Notes: generated from the letters alone by a model not told the origin. 64,000 nucleotides of DNA from Bacillus cereus ATCC 14579 (GCF_000007825.1 NC_004722.1:2148501-2212500), one strand, 5' to 3'. Shown: positions 44,977-54,505, numbered from the stretch's first letter. Numbers and translations are program-made.

Positions 44977-45924
44977 GAACATTCCTCCTTTGTCATCATT
45001 AAAACTATATGCGAAGCAAGAAAGCGGTTATGCAAAAAAAATGATTTTATAAAGGGAAAATTAAAAATTGACAACAAATATGTTTTCATAAAGAGGTGCT
45101 GGTGCATACGAGAATTTCGCAGAGTAAAGCAGTACATATGACTGTACGAAAGTAAAATAAATGCCAAATTGAAAGTGCATTTCAATTAACATATTGAATA
45201 CATGTCCAAAAATCGCTAGAAAACTAGGGATTTTTTTAATTATAGGCAAATACACATACAAAGTGATAATTGTCCTACATAAATTATAAAGGAAAGATAC
45301 TTTGAATCTGAGGAAAGGAGTGCACTTCGGGATAGGGATATCCCGATAGTAGTTGTGAATGAAGTTATGAAAAGGTTTTGTGTTATAGGCTGTAGGATGA
45401 ATTTGTAAACTTCATTTTTCTATTTATTTTAGCAATTGACAGTATTAACCCATAAGAGAGCGTCATGACGAACTGATTAGTGTGGTTAATCGGTTCTTTT
45501 TTTATAGTTTAAAACTGAAAAGTTTACATAATGAATAGGAATCTGAATTGATTAGTAAGGTGGGTGTCGAAATTTGTTTTAAAATATGCAATTTAAAGTA
45601 GGATAATAGGAAGGAGTTTAACGGGAGTTCCGTCGAAGTGTACAGAATGTCGGCATTTAAGGACAGTTGGCATTATGCTATAAAAACATTTGGTGATGTA
45701 GTCATTTCATATAAAAAGGAGGGTTATTTGGGCGTATAGAAAAGGGTTGGTCTTCGGTTTTTTAGTTCTGAATTTTCTGTTTTATAAAAATTTTTAAGCA
45801 CTCATTTGTATATTTTATAATAGTTTTTTGATAAATTCACTGCTTTTGCAGAGGATTCTTTTTTATGAAAGAAACGTCAATTTTCTTCATATATATATAC
45901 AAATTGGAGAAATGGGGGAGCGCT
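44977..45924. other. Long intergenic region with no gene, but with RNA-like structure
   Basis: No frame in these roughly 950 bases has both a credible start and recognisable sequence. TCGGGATA-GGGA-TATCCCGA (45329-45348) is a clean hairpin. A strong terminator lies at 45474-45507 with no gene before it. The frame ending at 45739 (MSAFKDSWHYAIK..., from 45647) lacks a ribosome site. The region may hold a small RNA, an old gene remnant, or the leader of the yod operon. Confidence 0.45.
45474..45507 (+). terminator. Orphan intrinsic terminator
   Basis: GAACTGATTA / TAATCGGTTC stem (one G-U pair) with T7 tail. No coding sequence precedes it, which suggests a small RNA transcript on the plus strand. 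Confidence 0.65.
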
Positions 45925-47235
45925 ATGCGCGATTACTTAATTAAACCACTTGTTGGTCAGCCGTATCCAATGATTTCACATGGAAAAGGTGTTTATTTGT
46001 ATGATCAAAATGGCAATAAATATTTTGATGGTTCGTCAGGAGCAATTACGGCAGGTATTGGGCATGGCGTAAAGGAGATTGCAGACGTTATTAAAAAGCA
46101 AGCTGAGGAGATTGCTTTCGTTTATAGATCACAGTTTACGAGTGAACCAGCTGAAAAATTAGCGAAGAAGTTAAGTGATTTAAGTGTAGGAGATTTGAAC
46201 TGGAGTTTTTTTGTAAATAGTGGCACGGAAGCGAATGAAACAGCTATGAAAATTGCAATTCAGCATTTTCAAGAGCGAGGTATTCAAGGGAAACATAAAA
46301 TTTTATCAAGATGGATGAGTTATCACGGTATTCCGATGGGTGCTTTATCGATGTCTGGGCATCCACTACGTAGACAACGTTTCGTATCTATTTTGGAAGA
46401 TTATCCGACTATACCAGCTCCATATTGTTTCAGATGTCCTGTTCAAAAGGTATATCCAACTTGTCAGCTGGCATGTGCGACTGAACTAGAAAGATCAATT
46501 GAAAGAATTGGTGCAGAGCATATTGCTGCTTTTATTGCTGAGCCGATTATCGGAGCAGCTGGAGGCGCGGTTGTTCCGCCGAAAGACTATTATAAAGTCA
46601 TTAAAGAGATTTGCGACCATTACGATATTTTATTTATTGCGGATGAAGTAATGACTGGGCTTGGTCGTACTGGAGCATGGTTTGCGATGGAGCATTGGGG
46701 CGTAGAGCCGGATATTATGACACTTGGTAAAGGGTTAGGAGCGGGATATACACCGATGGCAGCGACAGTTGTAAGTGATCGTGTTATGGAACCAATATTA
46801 CGTGGATCACGTTCAGTAATGAGCGGTCATACGTTAAGTGCAAATCCATTGTCTGCAGCAACGGCTTTAGCTGTTATTGAATATATGGAGAAACATAATC
46901 TTCCTGAAAAAACAGCAGAAAAGGGAGAGTATTTAATAAAAGGCTTACAGAAAGTTCAGCAACAATCGACAATCATTGCTGATGTGCGCGGAAAAGGGTT
47001 GCTAATCGGGGTAGAATTGCAACCGTTTACAAAAGCGTCAGAGCTTATTTCAGTTGCAGCTAAAAATGGTCTGCTTTTATACCAAGCAGTTTCAGGGCAA
47101 GCAGGAAAAGAAGATAGTGCACTGCTTGTAGCACCGCCAATGACAACTACATATTCCGAGTTAGATGAATTACTTTCAATTTTCTCTAAAAGTGTGGAAG
47201 AGATGATGCAAAAAGGAGGGCATAGTATCGCATGA
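45925..47235 (+). CDS. yodT: Class III aminotransferase, YodT type
   Basis: This PLP enzyme has 436 residues from ATG 45925 (GGGGGAG upstream; an earlier in-frame ATG at 45865 has none). IADEVMTGLGRTG and the PLP lysine in MTLGKGLGAGYTPMAA define the class; VNSGTEANETAMK binds cofactor phosphate. In the B. subtilis yodT-S-R-Q-P-kamA cluster this enzyme is expected to remove the beta-amino group of N6-acetyl-beta-lysine. It overlaps the next gene as ATGA, and the five genes 45925-50757 form one operon. Confidence 0.88.
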   Translation: MRDYLIKPLVGQPYPMISHGKGVYLYDQNGNKYFDGSSGAITAGIGHGVKEIADVIKKQAEEIAFVYRSQFTSEPAEKLAKKLSDLSVGDLNWSFFVNSGTEANETAMKIAIQHFQERGIQGKHKILSRWMSYHGIPMGALSMSGHPLRRQRFVSILEDYPTIPAPYCFRCPVQKVYPTCQLACATELERSIERIGAEHIAAFIAEPIIGAAGGAVVPPKDYYKVIKEICDHYDILFIADEVMTGLGRTGAWFAMEHWGVEPDIMTLGKGLGAGYTPMAATVVSDRVMEPILRGSRSVMSGHTLSANPLSAATALAVIEYMEKHNLPEKTAEKGEYLIKGLQKVQQQSTIIADVRGKGLLIGVELQPFTKASELISVAAKNGLLLYQAVSGQAGKEDSALLVAPPMTTTYSELDELLSIFSKSVEEMMQKGGHSIA

Positions 47236-47930
47236 CAACTATTACAAATACATTCGGTAAATTAAAAGAAATTGAGGAAGTAATTTCTTTGTTCCATGAT
47301 GATATGACATTGATGTTTGGGGGATTTGGAGGGATTGGATCCCCTCCATCTTTAATACAGGCAATTTTAGAAAAAGGCGTTACAAATTTAAATTTAATTG
47401 GAAATGACACTGGATTTCCTGATGTAGGTATCGGTCGTCTTGTTACAAATGAAAGAGTTAAATCAATAATTACTTCTCACATTGGCTCCAATCCAAATGC
47501 AGGAAGGCAACTAAACGAGGGAAGGTTACAAATTGAGTTTTCTCCGCAGGGAACATTAGCAGAGCGTATTCGCGCTGGTGGCGTTGGTCTTGGTGGTGTT
47601 TTAGTTGATGTTGGTGTTGATACGATTGTGGAAGAGGGAAAAAGAACAGTTGAAATGAATGGTAAGACCTACTTAGTTGAAACAGCATTAACTGCTGAAG
47701 TTTCAATTGTATATGCGAAAAAGGCAGATCCGTTTGGTAACCTTGTATTTGACAAAAGTGCACGAAATATGAATCCCCATGTAGCTATGGCTGGGGATAT
47801 AACAATTGTAGAAGCAGAAGAAATAGTCCCGCTTGGAAGTTTAGATCCAGAGGAAATTGTCGTTCCAGGTGTTTTCGTAAATTATATTGTACCGTCGGAA
47901 GGAGTGAACTGGAAATGGGTATGGGCGTAG
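47232..47930 (+). CDS. yodS: CoA-transferase subunit A, YodS type
   Basis: This 232-residue alpha subunit of a family I 3-oxoacid CoA-transferase has LMFGGFGGIGSPPSLI (glycine-rich loop) and LIGNDTGFPDVG, plus a typical C-terminal AGDITIVEAEEIVPLGSLDPE. It pairs with the following subunit to activate an oxo-acid as its CoA ester. Its start overlaps the yodT stop by four bases, and its end overlaps yodR by 16 bases. Confidence 0.9.
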   Translation: MTTITNTFGKLKEIEEVISLFHDDMTLMFGGFGGIGSPPSLIQAILEKGVTNLNLIGNDTGFPDVGIGRLVTNERVKSIITSHIGSNPNAGRQLNEGRLQIEFSPQGTLAERIRAGGVGLGGVLVDVGVDTIVEEGKRTVEMNGKTYLVETALTAEVSIVYAKKADPFGNLVFDKSARNMNPHVAMAGDITIVEAEEIVPLGSLDPEEIVVPGVFVNYIVPSEGVNWKWVWA

Positions 47931-48577
47931 AAGTGAGGGATAAGATTGCTAGGCGTGCGGCGAAAGAAATACAAAATGGTATGATTGTAAATTTAGGTAT
48001 TGGCATACCATCGCTTGTACCAAATCATTTGCCTGAAGATATAAATGTTATGTTTCATGCGGAAAATGGAATCGTCGGCATGGGACCAACGCCAAGTAAA
48101 GGGAATGAAGATGAAAATTTGTGTAATGCAGCAGGTTTACCAACTTCTCTTATAACAGGAGCAAGTTATTTCGATAGCTGCACAGCGTTTGGGATGATTC
48201 GAAAAGGTTTGCTAGACATAACGATTCTTGGTTCATTACAAGTAAGTGAAAATGGTGATTTAGCAAACTGGATTGTACCTGGAAAACGTGTTCCAGGTAT
48301 TGGTGGAGCAATGGATTTAGCACAAAAAGCGAAGCGGGTCGTTGTTGTGATGAATCATGTTGATAAGTACGGAAATGCAAAAATTGTTTCAGAGTGTACA
48401 TTGCCATTAACTTCAAAGAAATGTGTAGATTTAATTATTACTGATATGGCAGTCATGGAGGTAACTCCGAGTGGACTTATATTACAAGAATTAATGAGCC
48501 CATACACAGTAGAAGATGTAAAACGACATACAGAAGCTGATTTTCAAATTAGTTCTAACTTACTAGTAATTGAATGA
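47915..48577 (+). CDS. yodR: CoA-transferase subunit B, YodR type
   Basis: The 220-residue beta subunit carries the catalytic Glu in FHAENGIVGMGP, followed by FDSCTAFGMIRKG and QVSENGDLANWIVPGK, all typical of family I CoA-transferases. ATG 47915 has GAAGGAGTG upstream. The tight overlap with yodS fits a 1:1 heteromer. The likely substrate is the keto-acid derived from N6-acetyl-beta-lysine. Confidence 0.9.
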   Translation: MGMGVEVRDKIARRAAKEIQNGMIVNLGIGIPSLVPNHLPEDINVMFHAENGIVGMGPTPSKGNEDENLCNAAGLPTSLITGASYFDSCTAFGMIRKGLLDITILGSLQVSENGDLANWIVPGKRVPGIGGAMDLAQKAKRVVVVMNHVDKYGNAKIVSECTLPLTSKKCVDLIITDMAVMEVTPSGLILQELMSPYTVEDVKRHTEADFQISSNLLVIE

Positions 48578-48592
48578 AGGGAGATGTAATAT

Positions 48593-49861
48593 ATGGAGCA
48601 ATTAAAAAAGCAAGTTTGTGATTATATTGAGAGCCATGAAGAGGAAAGTGTGAAATTTTTAAAACGATTAATTCAAGAAAAGAGCGTATCTGGTGATGAA
48701 AGCGGTGCGCAGGCAATTGTGATTGAAAAATTACGTGAATTAGGTTTAGAGCTCGATATATGGGAGCCTTCTTTTTCTAAAATGAAAGATCATCCTTATT
48801 TTGTATCACCCCGTACAAGTTTTTCAGATAGCCCAAATATTGTAGCAACTTTAAAAGGAAGTGGCGACGGGAAATCTATGATATTGAATGGGCATATTGA
48901 TGTAGTTCCAGAAGGGGATGTGAATCAGTGGGAACATCATCCTTATAGCGGTGAGAAAATCGGAAATCGTATATATGGCCGTGGAACGACGGATATGAAG
49001 GGCGGAAATGTCGCACTTATGCTTGCGATGGAAGCGATTATTGAATCTAACATTGAATTAAAAGGAGACATCTATTTTCAAAGTGTAATAGAAGAGGAAA
49101 GTGGCGGAGCAGGGACATTAGCAACTATATTACGAGGATATAAGGCAGATGGTGTCATTATTCCGGAGCCTACTAATATGAAGTTTTTCCCGAAACAACA
49201 AGGTTCCATGTGGTTTCGTCTACGTGTAAAAGGGAAAGCTGCACACGGTGGAACGCGCTATGAAGGGGTTAGTGCAATTGAAAAAAGTATGTTTGTTATA
49301 GAACATGTAAGAAAGCTAGAGGAGAAAAGAAATAGTCGAATTACAGATCCGTTATTTAAAGAAATTCCGATTCCAATTCCAATTAACATTGGGAAAATTG
49401 AAGGAGGGAGTTGGCCAAGTTCTGTTCCCGATGAATTAATTTTAGAAGGAAGATGCGGTGTTGCGCCGAATGAGACTATAGAGGCGGCAAAAGAAGAGTT
49501 TGAGAATTGGATTGCTGAATTAAATGATGTGGACAATTGGTTTGTTGAAAATCCAGTAGAAGTAGAATGGTTTGGAGCGAGATGGGTTCCTGGTGAACTA
49601 GAAGAGAATCATGAACTCATTACGACACTTCATCACAACTTTGTTGAAATCGAAGGGAACGAACCAATTATTGAAGCATCTCCGTGGGGGACTGATGGAG
49701 GTTTATTTACACAAATTGCAAACGTACCAACAATAGTATTTGGTCCAGGAGAGACGAAAGTAGCACACTATCCAAACGAATATATAGAAGTTGATAAAAT
49801 GATAGCTGCCGCAAAAATTATTGCATGTACATTACTAGATTGGTGTGAGGTGAAAAAATGA
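48593..49861 (+). CDS. yodQ: M20-family deacylase/deacetylase, YodQ type
   Basis: This 422-residue zinc hydrolase of the ArgE/DapE class has zinc ligands in LNGHIDVVPEGD and GRGTTDMKGGN, catalytic Glu in SVIEEESGGAGT, and a dimerisation insert about 190-300. In this cluster it probably removes the acetyl group from a late intermediate such as 4-acetamidobutyrate; that is inferred from context. AGGGAGATG precedes the ATG, and it overlaps ablB as ATGA. Confidence 0.88.
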   Translation: MEQLKKQVCDYIESHEEESVKFLKRLIQEKSVSGDESGAQAIVIEKLRELGLELDIWEPSFSKMKDHPYFVSPRTSFSDSPNIVATLKGSGDGKSMILNGHIDVVPEGDVNQWEHHPYSGEKIGNRIYGRGTTDMKGGNVALMLAMEAIIESNIELKGDIYFQSVIEEESGGAGTLATILRGYKADGVIIPEPTNMKFFPKQQGSMWFRLRVKGKAAHGGTRYEGVSAIEKSMFVIEHVRKLEEKRNSRITDPLFKEIPIPIPINIGKIEGGSWPSSVPDELILEGRCGVAPNETIEAAKEEFENWIAELNDVDNWFVENPVEVEWFGARWVPGELEENHELITTLHHNFVEIEGNEPIIEASPWGTDGGLFTQIANVPTIVFGPGETKVAHYPNEYIEVDKMIAAAKIIACTLLDWCEVKK

Positions 49862-50757
49862 AATACTATGAATCTTTTAGAGAACAGACGAATTGTTATA
49901 CAGTAGAAGGTGTTTTAGATTATTTTAATAAGCGTATTCGGGTAGATCACTATACAGGAAATGTTGAAAGTATTATACAGACAATTGACGAACTAGCAGA
50001 GAAACATTCTTTCACTAAATGTATTATTAAAGGAAAGGGAGAGCATGTTTCAACATGGCTCTCTTTCGGTTTTTTGTTGGAAGCAACGATACCTCATTAT
50101 TTTCAAGGACACGATGCATACTTTTTTGTGAAATATAATAATGATGAAAGACGAAATAGTATGCATTGGATTGAGGAAGATACTATATTAAGCGGTGTAA
50201 AAGGAAAAGAAATAAAAGAAAAAGTAGTTCCAGAGAAATTTTTGCTGAGAAAAGCGACTGAAGAAGATGCAGAAGAATTAGCAACTGTATTCGGAAAAGT
50301 ATTTGAAGTGTATCCGACACCTTTAAATGAAGCGAGTTATGTATTACAGACGATGAAAGAAGACGATACAATTTACTACGTGTATGAATTTGAGGGGAAA
50401 ATTATTAGTACAGCATCTGCAGAAATGAACATAAAGGAAGGGAATGCAGAATTAACGAATTGTGCTACTTTACCTGAATACCGTAAACATGGATTTATGA
50501 AAAGTTTACTAATTAAATTAGAGGAAGAACTTCAAGAAAGATCTATTTTCTGCTCCTATACAATTGCTCGATCGCTTTCTTTCGGAATGAATGCTGCCTT
50601 TCATCAATTAGGCTATACGTATACAGGAAGACTGGCGAATAATTGCTACATTTTCGATAAGTTGGAAGATATGAATATATGGGTGAAAGATCTTTCTAGC
50701 TATTCGAAAGCAGTAAAACTTCCGCCTCAAAATTTGGCTGTAAAGCAAAACAGTTAG
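49858..50757 (+). CDS. ablB: Beta-lysine N6-acetyltransferase
   Basis: It acetylates L-beta-lysine to N6-acetyl-beta-lysine. This 299-residue protein (B. subtilis YodP) has a unique N-terminal half (about 1-120) and a C-terminal GNAT domain with FLLRKATEEDAEELATVF and the acetyl-CoA loop TLPEYRKHGFMKSLLIKL. It is translationally coupled to yodQ. It works with the aminomutase encoded at 52518. The acetylated product is a compatible solute in some organisms and here is likely also a degradation intermediate. Confidence 0.9.
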   Translation: MKYYESFREQTNCYTVEGVLDYFNKRIRVDHYTGNVESIIQTIDELAEKHSFTKCIIKGKGEHVSTWLSFGFLLEATIPHYFQGHDAYFFVKYNNDERRNSMHWIEEDTILSGVKGKEIKEKVVPEKFLLRKATEEDAEELATVFGKVFEVYPTPLNEASYVLQTMKEDDTIYYVYEFEGKIISTASAEMNIKEGNAELTNCATLPEYRKHGFMKSLLIKLEEELQERSIFCSYTIARSLSFGMNAAFHQLGYTYTGRLANNCYIFDKLEDMNIWVKDLSSYSKAVKLPPQNLAVKQNS

Positions 50758-50874
50758 GTGGAGCTGGGTGTTTGAAAAAGCCGTACTAATTAGAGTTTCG
50801 AGTTATCTAATGAAAATATAAAATTGATTAAAATTATAGAACGGAATCGTCATGCTTACAATCGCACATAGGTG

Positions 50875-50910
50875 TGCCGAAAATTCGGCATGTAATTGCT
50901 GGATTTTCGG
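50875..50910 (+). promoter_or_regulatory. Hairpin and repeated TTCGGCA before the sigma-54 activator gene
   Basis: TGCCGAA-AA-TTCGGCA (50875-50890) is a perfect inverted repeat 37 bases before the start, and TTCGGCA recurs at about 50906. It could be an operator of the activator itself or an RNA hairpin. Confidence 0.35.
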
Positions 50911-50927
50911 CAAAAGGGGGGATGACA

Positions 50928-52307
50928 TTGCTAGCAGTTTCGACACAAGAAGTCATTGAAGCGATTTTGGGCAGTATTGATGAGGCTATACACGCTGTAG
51001 ATGAAAATGGAATTACAATATTTTATAATTCTGTAGCTGCAAAACACGATGGATCGAAGATTGAAAAAGTGTTAGGGAAACATCTGTTAGAAGCGTTCCC
51101 GTCTTTATCAAGGGAAACGAGTACATTGATGAAAGTACTAGATACAAAAAAACCTATCGTACATCAGGTACAACATTATCAAAATTTAAATGGTGAAGAT
51201 GTTTGTACAGTAAATACGACGTTACCTATTTTTATAGATGGGAATATTGCTGGGGCTGTTGAAATTGCAAAGGATTACTCTACAATTCAAAAGCTTACTG
51301 ACACAATTGTTGACTTACAGTCGAAAATAAAGCGATCATCTAGAAAAAAAGTGATTAAAAAGCACGCTGCATTTGAGACGATAGTGACAAATGATACGCG
51401 GTTTAAACAGACGAAAGAGTTAGCACAAAAAGTAGCACCAACAGACGCGAATGTTTTAATATATGGTGAAACAGGAACAGGAAAAGAACTGTTCGTACAA
51501 GCAATTCATGAAGCTTCTAAAAGAAAAAACAAGCCATTTATTGCACAAAACTGTGCAGCTTTACCAGAGTCGCTATTAGAAAGTTTATTGTTTGGAACGA
51601 CAAAAGGAAGCTATACGGGAGCGATTGAAAGAGCTGGGCTATTTGAACTTGTTGATGGTGGGACATTATTTTTAGATGAACTGAATTCAATGCCTCTTGA
51701 TTTGCAGGCAAAAATGTTACGAGTGTTAGAAGATGGAGTCATTAGAAGAATTGGTGATAATAAGACGAGAAAAGTAGATGTTCGTGTTATTACCGCGATG
51801 AACCAGCCTCCAGAAATATGTTTACGAGAGAATAAAATTCGCACTGATTTATATTATCGCTTAAACGTATTTTCATTATATATCCCACCGCTTCGTGAAA
51901 GAACTGAGGATGTACTATTATTAGCATCTTATTTTTTGAAAGAATATAATAAAAGTTATAAAAAAGGTGTACTTCAAATTGATGAGGAAGCGAAAGATAG
52001 ACTGCAAGCTTATCAGTGGCCTGGAAATGTACGGGAGTTAAAACATACGATTGAACATGCTGTTATTATTGCAGAAGGGAATACATTAACAGCCAATTGT
52101 TTACCACGTACATTTCGGAAAGAGAAGTTTTCGAAGAAGAAGGGTATAATGCCACTTAGAGAAGCACTTCATCAAACAGAAAAAGAATTAATAGATCAAG
52201 CGTTGATTGAAACGGAAGGGAATATATTACAAGCCGCAAAAATGTTGGGTATCCCTCGTCAAACGCTTCAATATAAACTGAGCAAGTACGACAAAACCGC
52301 CGAATAA
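50928..52307 (+). CDS. Sigma-54-dependent transcriptional activator (RocR/BkdR type)
   Basis: The protein has 459 residues. PAS-like sensor domain (about 10-115), AAA+ domain with Walker A GETGTGKE, sigma-54 contact loop GSYTGA (GAFTGA in most members), Walker B GGTLFLDELN, and a C-terminal Fis-type helix-turn-helix NILQAAKMLGIPRQTLQYKL. TTG 50928 is 6 bases after AAGGGGGG; the ATG at 50922 touches that site. It lies between ablB and ablA, and a sigma-54 promoter lies directly before ablA, so it presumably activates ablA in response to an amino-acid-related signal. Confidence 0.9.
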   Translation: MLAVSTQEVIEAILGSIDEAIHAVDENGITIFYNSVAAKHDGSKIEKVLGKHLLEAFPSLSRETSTLMKVLDTKKPIVHQVQHYQNLNGEDVCTVNTTLPIFIDGNIAGAVEIAKDYSTIQKLTDTIVDLQSKIKRSSRKKVIKKHAAFETIVTNDTRFKQTKELAQKVAPTDANVLIYGETGTGKELFVQAIHEASKRKNKPFIAQNCAALPESLLESLLFGTTKGSYTGAIERAGLFELVDGGTLFLDELNSMPLDLQAKMLRVLEDGVIRRIGDNKTRKVDVRVITAMNQPPEICLRENKIRTDLYYRLNVFSLYIPPLRERTEDVLLLASYFLKEYNKSYKKGVLQIDEEAKDRLQAYQWPGNVRELKHTIEHAVIIAEGNTLTANCLPRTFRKEKFSKKKGIMPLREALHQTEKELIDQALIETEGNILQAAKMLGIPRQTLQYKLSKYDKTAE

Positions 52308-52322
52308 TCGGCGGTTTTTGTG
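52293..52322 (+). terminator. Terminator of the activator gene
   Basis: AAAACCGCCGA / TCGGCGGTTTT stem with T-rich tail. It insulates the yodT-activator unit from ablA. Confidence 0.85.
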
Positions 52323-52463
52323 TGTTTGCACGAATAAAAGAGCGTTTACATATATAAAAAGTAATGAATATGATGTTAAGTATTGATTTCATACAACGCT
52401 TAAAAATATTTTTTCGCTTATGTAATAGGGTTCTCCGCACATTTACTTATCAACAATGTAAAG

Positions 52464-52481
52464 TTGGCATAACTATTGCTT
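52464..52481 (+). promoter_or_regulatory. Sigma-54 (-24/-12) promoter of ablA
   Basis: TTGGCATAACTATTGCTT fits the consensus YTGGCAC-N5-TTGCW. The invariant GG (52466-52467) and GC (52478-52479) are separated by exactly 10 bases. The transcript would start near 52491, 27 bases before the ATG. Confidence 0.85.
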
Positions 52482-52517
52482 ATATAAAGGATGAGCGTAT
52501 AAAAAGGGGGAATAGCA

Positions 52518-53939
52518 ATGTTACATGATGTATACAAACCAAATCGTCACTGGAAGGATATCGAATTATGGAAAGATGTTACTGAAGAGCAATGGAATGA
52601 TTGGGTTTGGCAATTAACGAATACGATCAAAACGTTAGATGACTTAAGAAAAGTGATTAACTTAACACCTGAAGAAGAAGAGGGCGTTAAAATTTCAACG
52701 AAAACGATCCCGTTAAATATTACACCGTACTATGCTTGGCTAATGAATCCTGATGATCCACGCTGTCCGATTCGGATGCAATCAGTACCGATTTCGGAAG
52801 AGTTATATAAAACAAAATATGATTTAGAAGACCCACTTCACGAAGACGAAGATTCACCAGTTCCAGGGCTAACACATCGCTATCCAGACCGTGTACTATT
52901 CTTAGTAACAAATCAATGTTCTATGTATTGTCGTTACTGTACACGTCGTCGTTTTAGTGGACAAATTGGAATGGGTGTACCGAAGAAACAATTAGATGAT
53001 GCAATTGCTTATATTCGTGAAACGCCACAAGTACGAGATGTATTAATCTCCGGTGGTGACGGACTTCTAATTAACGATAAAATTTTAGAATATGTATTAA
53101 AAAATTTACGAGAGATTCCGCATGTTGAGATTATTCGTATCGGAACGAGAGCACCAGTAGTATTCCCACAACGTATTACAGAAAACTTATGTAACATTAT
53201 TAAAAAATACCATCCAGTATGGTTAAATACACATTTCAATACATCTATTGAAATTACTGAAGAATCGAAAAAGGCATGTGAAATGTTAGCGAATGCTGGT
53301 GTTCCAGTCGGAAACCAAGCAGTAATTTTAGCTGGTATTAACGACAGCGTTCCAATTATGAAAAAACTTATGCATGACTTAGTAAAAATCCGTGTACGTC
53401 CATACTACATTTATCAATGTGACTTATCTGAAGGTATCGGTCACTTCCGTGCACCAGTATCTAAAGGTCTTGAAATTATTGAAGGTTTACGTGGACACAC
53501 ATCTGGTTATGCTGTTCCGACATTCGTTGTTGATGCGCCAGGTGGAGGCGGTAAAATTGCACTTCAGCCAAACTATTTAATCTCACAAAGTGCAGATAAA
53601 GTTGTACTTCGTAACTTTGAAGGTGTTATTACGACGTATCCAGAACCAGAGAGCTATATTCCAGGAAGAGCGGAAGGATACTTTAAAGAGATTTATCCGA
53701 ACTACGAAGAAAAACGTTCAGATGTTGGTATCGCAGGTCTTATGAGCGATAAGAAATTTAACCTCGTTCCAGACGACTTACAGCGTATGAACCGTCGTAA
53801 AGACTACGAAGATAATGATACTCATGCATCTTTAAAAGATAAACGTGATAAGCGCGATCAATTAAAAGATAAAAAATATCAAGCACAAATGGCTAAGTTA
53901 GAAGAAAACGACAAAAAAACTGAGGGTGATGCAGTATGA
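52518..53939 (+). CDS. ablA: Lysine 2,3-aminomutase
   Basis: It converts L-lysine to L-beta-lysine with S-adenosylmethionine, a 4Fe-4S cluster and PLP. The protein has 473 residues (B. subtilis KamA/YodO). The radical-SAM cysteines are in NQCSMYCRYCTRRRF (CxxxCxxC), and the PLP lysine is in GGGGKIALQPNY. The last 60 residues are highly charged (Asp/Lys-rich). GGGGG precedes the ATG. It has its own sigma-54 promoter; in B. subtilis the cluster is sporulation-controlled, so this wiring differs. It overlaps yokU as ATGA. Confidence 0.95.
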   Translation: MLHDVYKPNRHWKDIELWKDVTEEQWNDWVWQLTNTIKTLDDLRKVINLTPEEEEGVKISTKTIPLNITPYYAWLMNPDDPRCPIRMQSVPISEELYKTKYDLEDPLHEDEDSPVPGLTHRYPDRVLFLVTNQCSMYCRYCTRRRFSGQIGMGVPKKQLDDAIAYIRETPQVRDVLISGGDGLLINDKILEYVLKNLREIPHVEIIRIGTRAPVVFPQRITENLCNIIKKYHPVWLNTHFNTSIEITEESKKACEMLANAGVPVGNQAVILAGINDSVPIMKKLMHDLVKIRVRPYYIYQCDLSEGIGHFRAPVSKGLEIIEGLRGHTSGYAVPTFVVDAPGGGGKIALQPNYLISQSADKVVLRNFEGVITTYPEPESYIPGRAEGYFKEIYPNYEEKRSDVGIAGLMSDKKFNLVPDDLQRMNRRKDYEDNDTHASLKDKRDKRDQLKDKKYQAQMAKLEENDKKTEGDAV

Positions 53940-54208
53940 ATTGTATGTGGTGTGACAGTACAGAAGCGAAAGAAAGCTTGAATACTGTATATTGGGAATT
54001 ACCAGATGGTACGAAAGCCATTGAAATCCAAGAGACACCATGTATTTCTTGTTCCTCGTGCGGGATGGACTATCAATCAGACCATACAGTAAAAGAAATT
54101 GAAGATCAATTATTCTTAATTTACACGAAAGATTTACCAAAACAACTAACATATGAAGAATTAATGGGAAGACCGCGTCTATTAAAAAGAAATTATTTCG
54201 ACTTTTAA
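53936..54208 (+). CDS. yokU: YokU-family zinc-finger-like protein
   Basis: The protein has 90 residues. Two CxxC pairs (MNCMWCDS and CISCSSCGMDY) probably bind zinc. The C-terminal half is acidic, helical, and ends RPRLLKRNYFDF. It follows ablA with a four-base overlap, as in B. subtilis, so it is likely an accessory of the aminomutase, but its function is unknown. Confidence 0.85.
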   Translation: MNCMWCDSTEAKESLNTVYWELPDGTKAIEIQETPCISCSSCGMDYQSDHTVKEIEDQLFLIYTKDLPKQLTYEELMGRPRLLKRNYFDF

Positions 54209-54235
54209 CCAGCTTTTATGCTGGTTTTTTTCTTT
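54209..54235 (+). terminator. Terminator of ablA-yokU
   Basis: AACCAGC / GCTGGTT stem, T7 tail. Confidence 0.8.
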
Positions 54236-54280
54236 TTTGCCTTGTATAATGTACCCAAGTTAGAAAGGTAGGGAATATTT

Positions 54281-54496
54281 TTGAAAAAGACATTTTACCA
54301 TTATATGATGAAGCATCGTGCAGCTTTATTTAGAAATGAAATTTCAGATTTAGCAGAGGCGATGTATGATGATTTAAGTTTTCCGAAGCAATCTGAAGAC
54401 TATGATGAAATTAGTTCATACTTAGAGTTGAGCGGAATGCTAGAAAGTATGTCTATATTTGATGAAGCCTGGGATTTATACATACAAGATAGATAA
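54281..54496 (+). CDS. YozE-like protein (SAM-like fold)
   Basis: The protein has 71 residues. FYHYMMKHR, SFPKQSEDYDEISSYLEL and FDEAWDLYI follow the YozE_SAM_like (UPF0346) family, a small four-helix protein of unknown function in bacilli. The middle part (MLESMSI) is shortened compared with B. subtilis YozE. The start is TTG 54281 with AGGTAGGG upstream. Confidence 0.78.
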   Translation: MKKTFYHYMMKHRAALFRNEISDLAEAMYDDLSFPKQSEDYDEISSYLELSGMLESMSIFDEAWDLYIQDR

Positions 54497-54505
54497 AAAC
54501 TATTT

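Noticed and set aside
45667..45681. TTGGCATTATGC as a sigma-54 promoter for the yod operon
   Set aside because: GG and GC are separated by 6 bases, not 10, and it lies over 240 bases before yodT.
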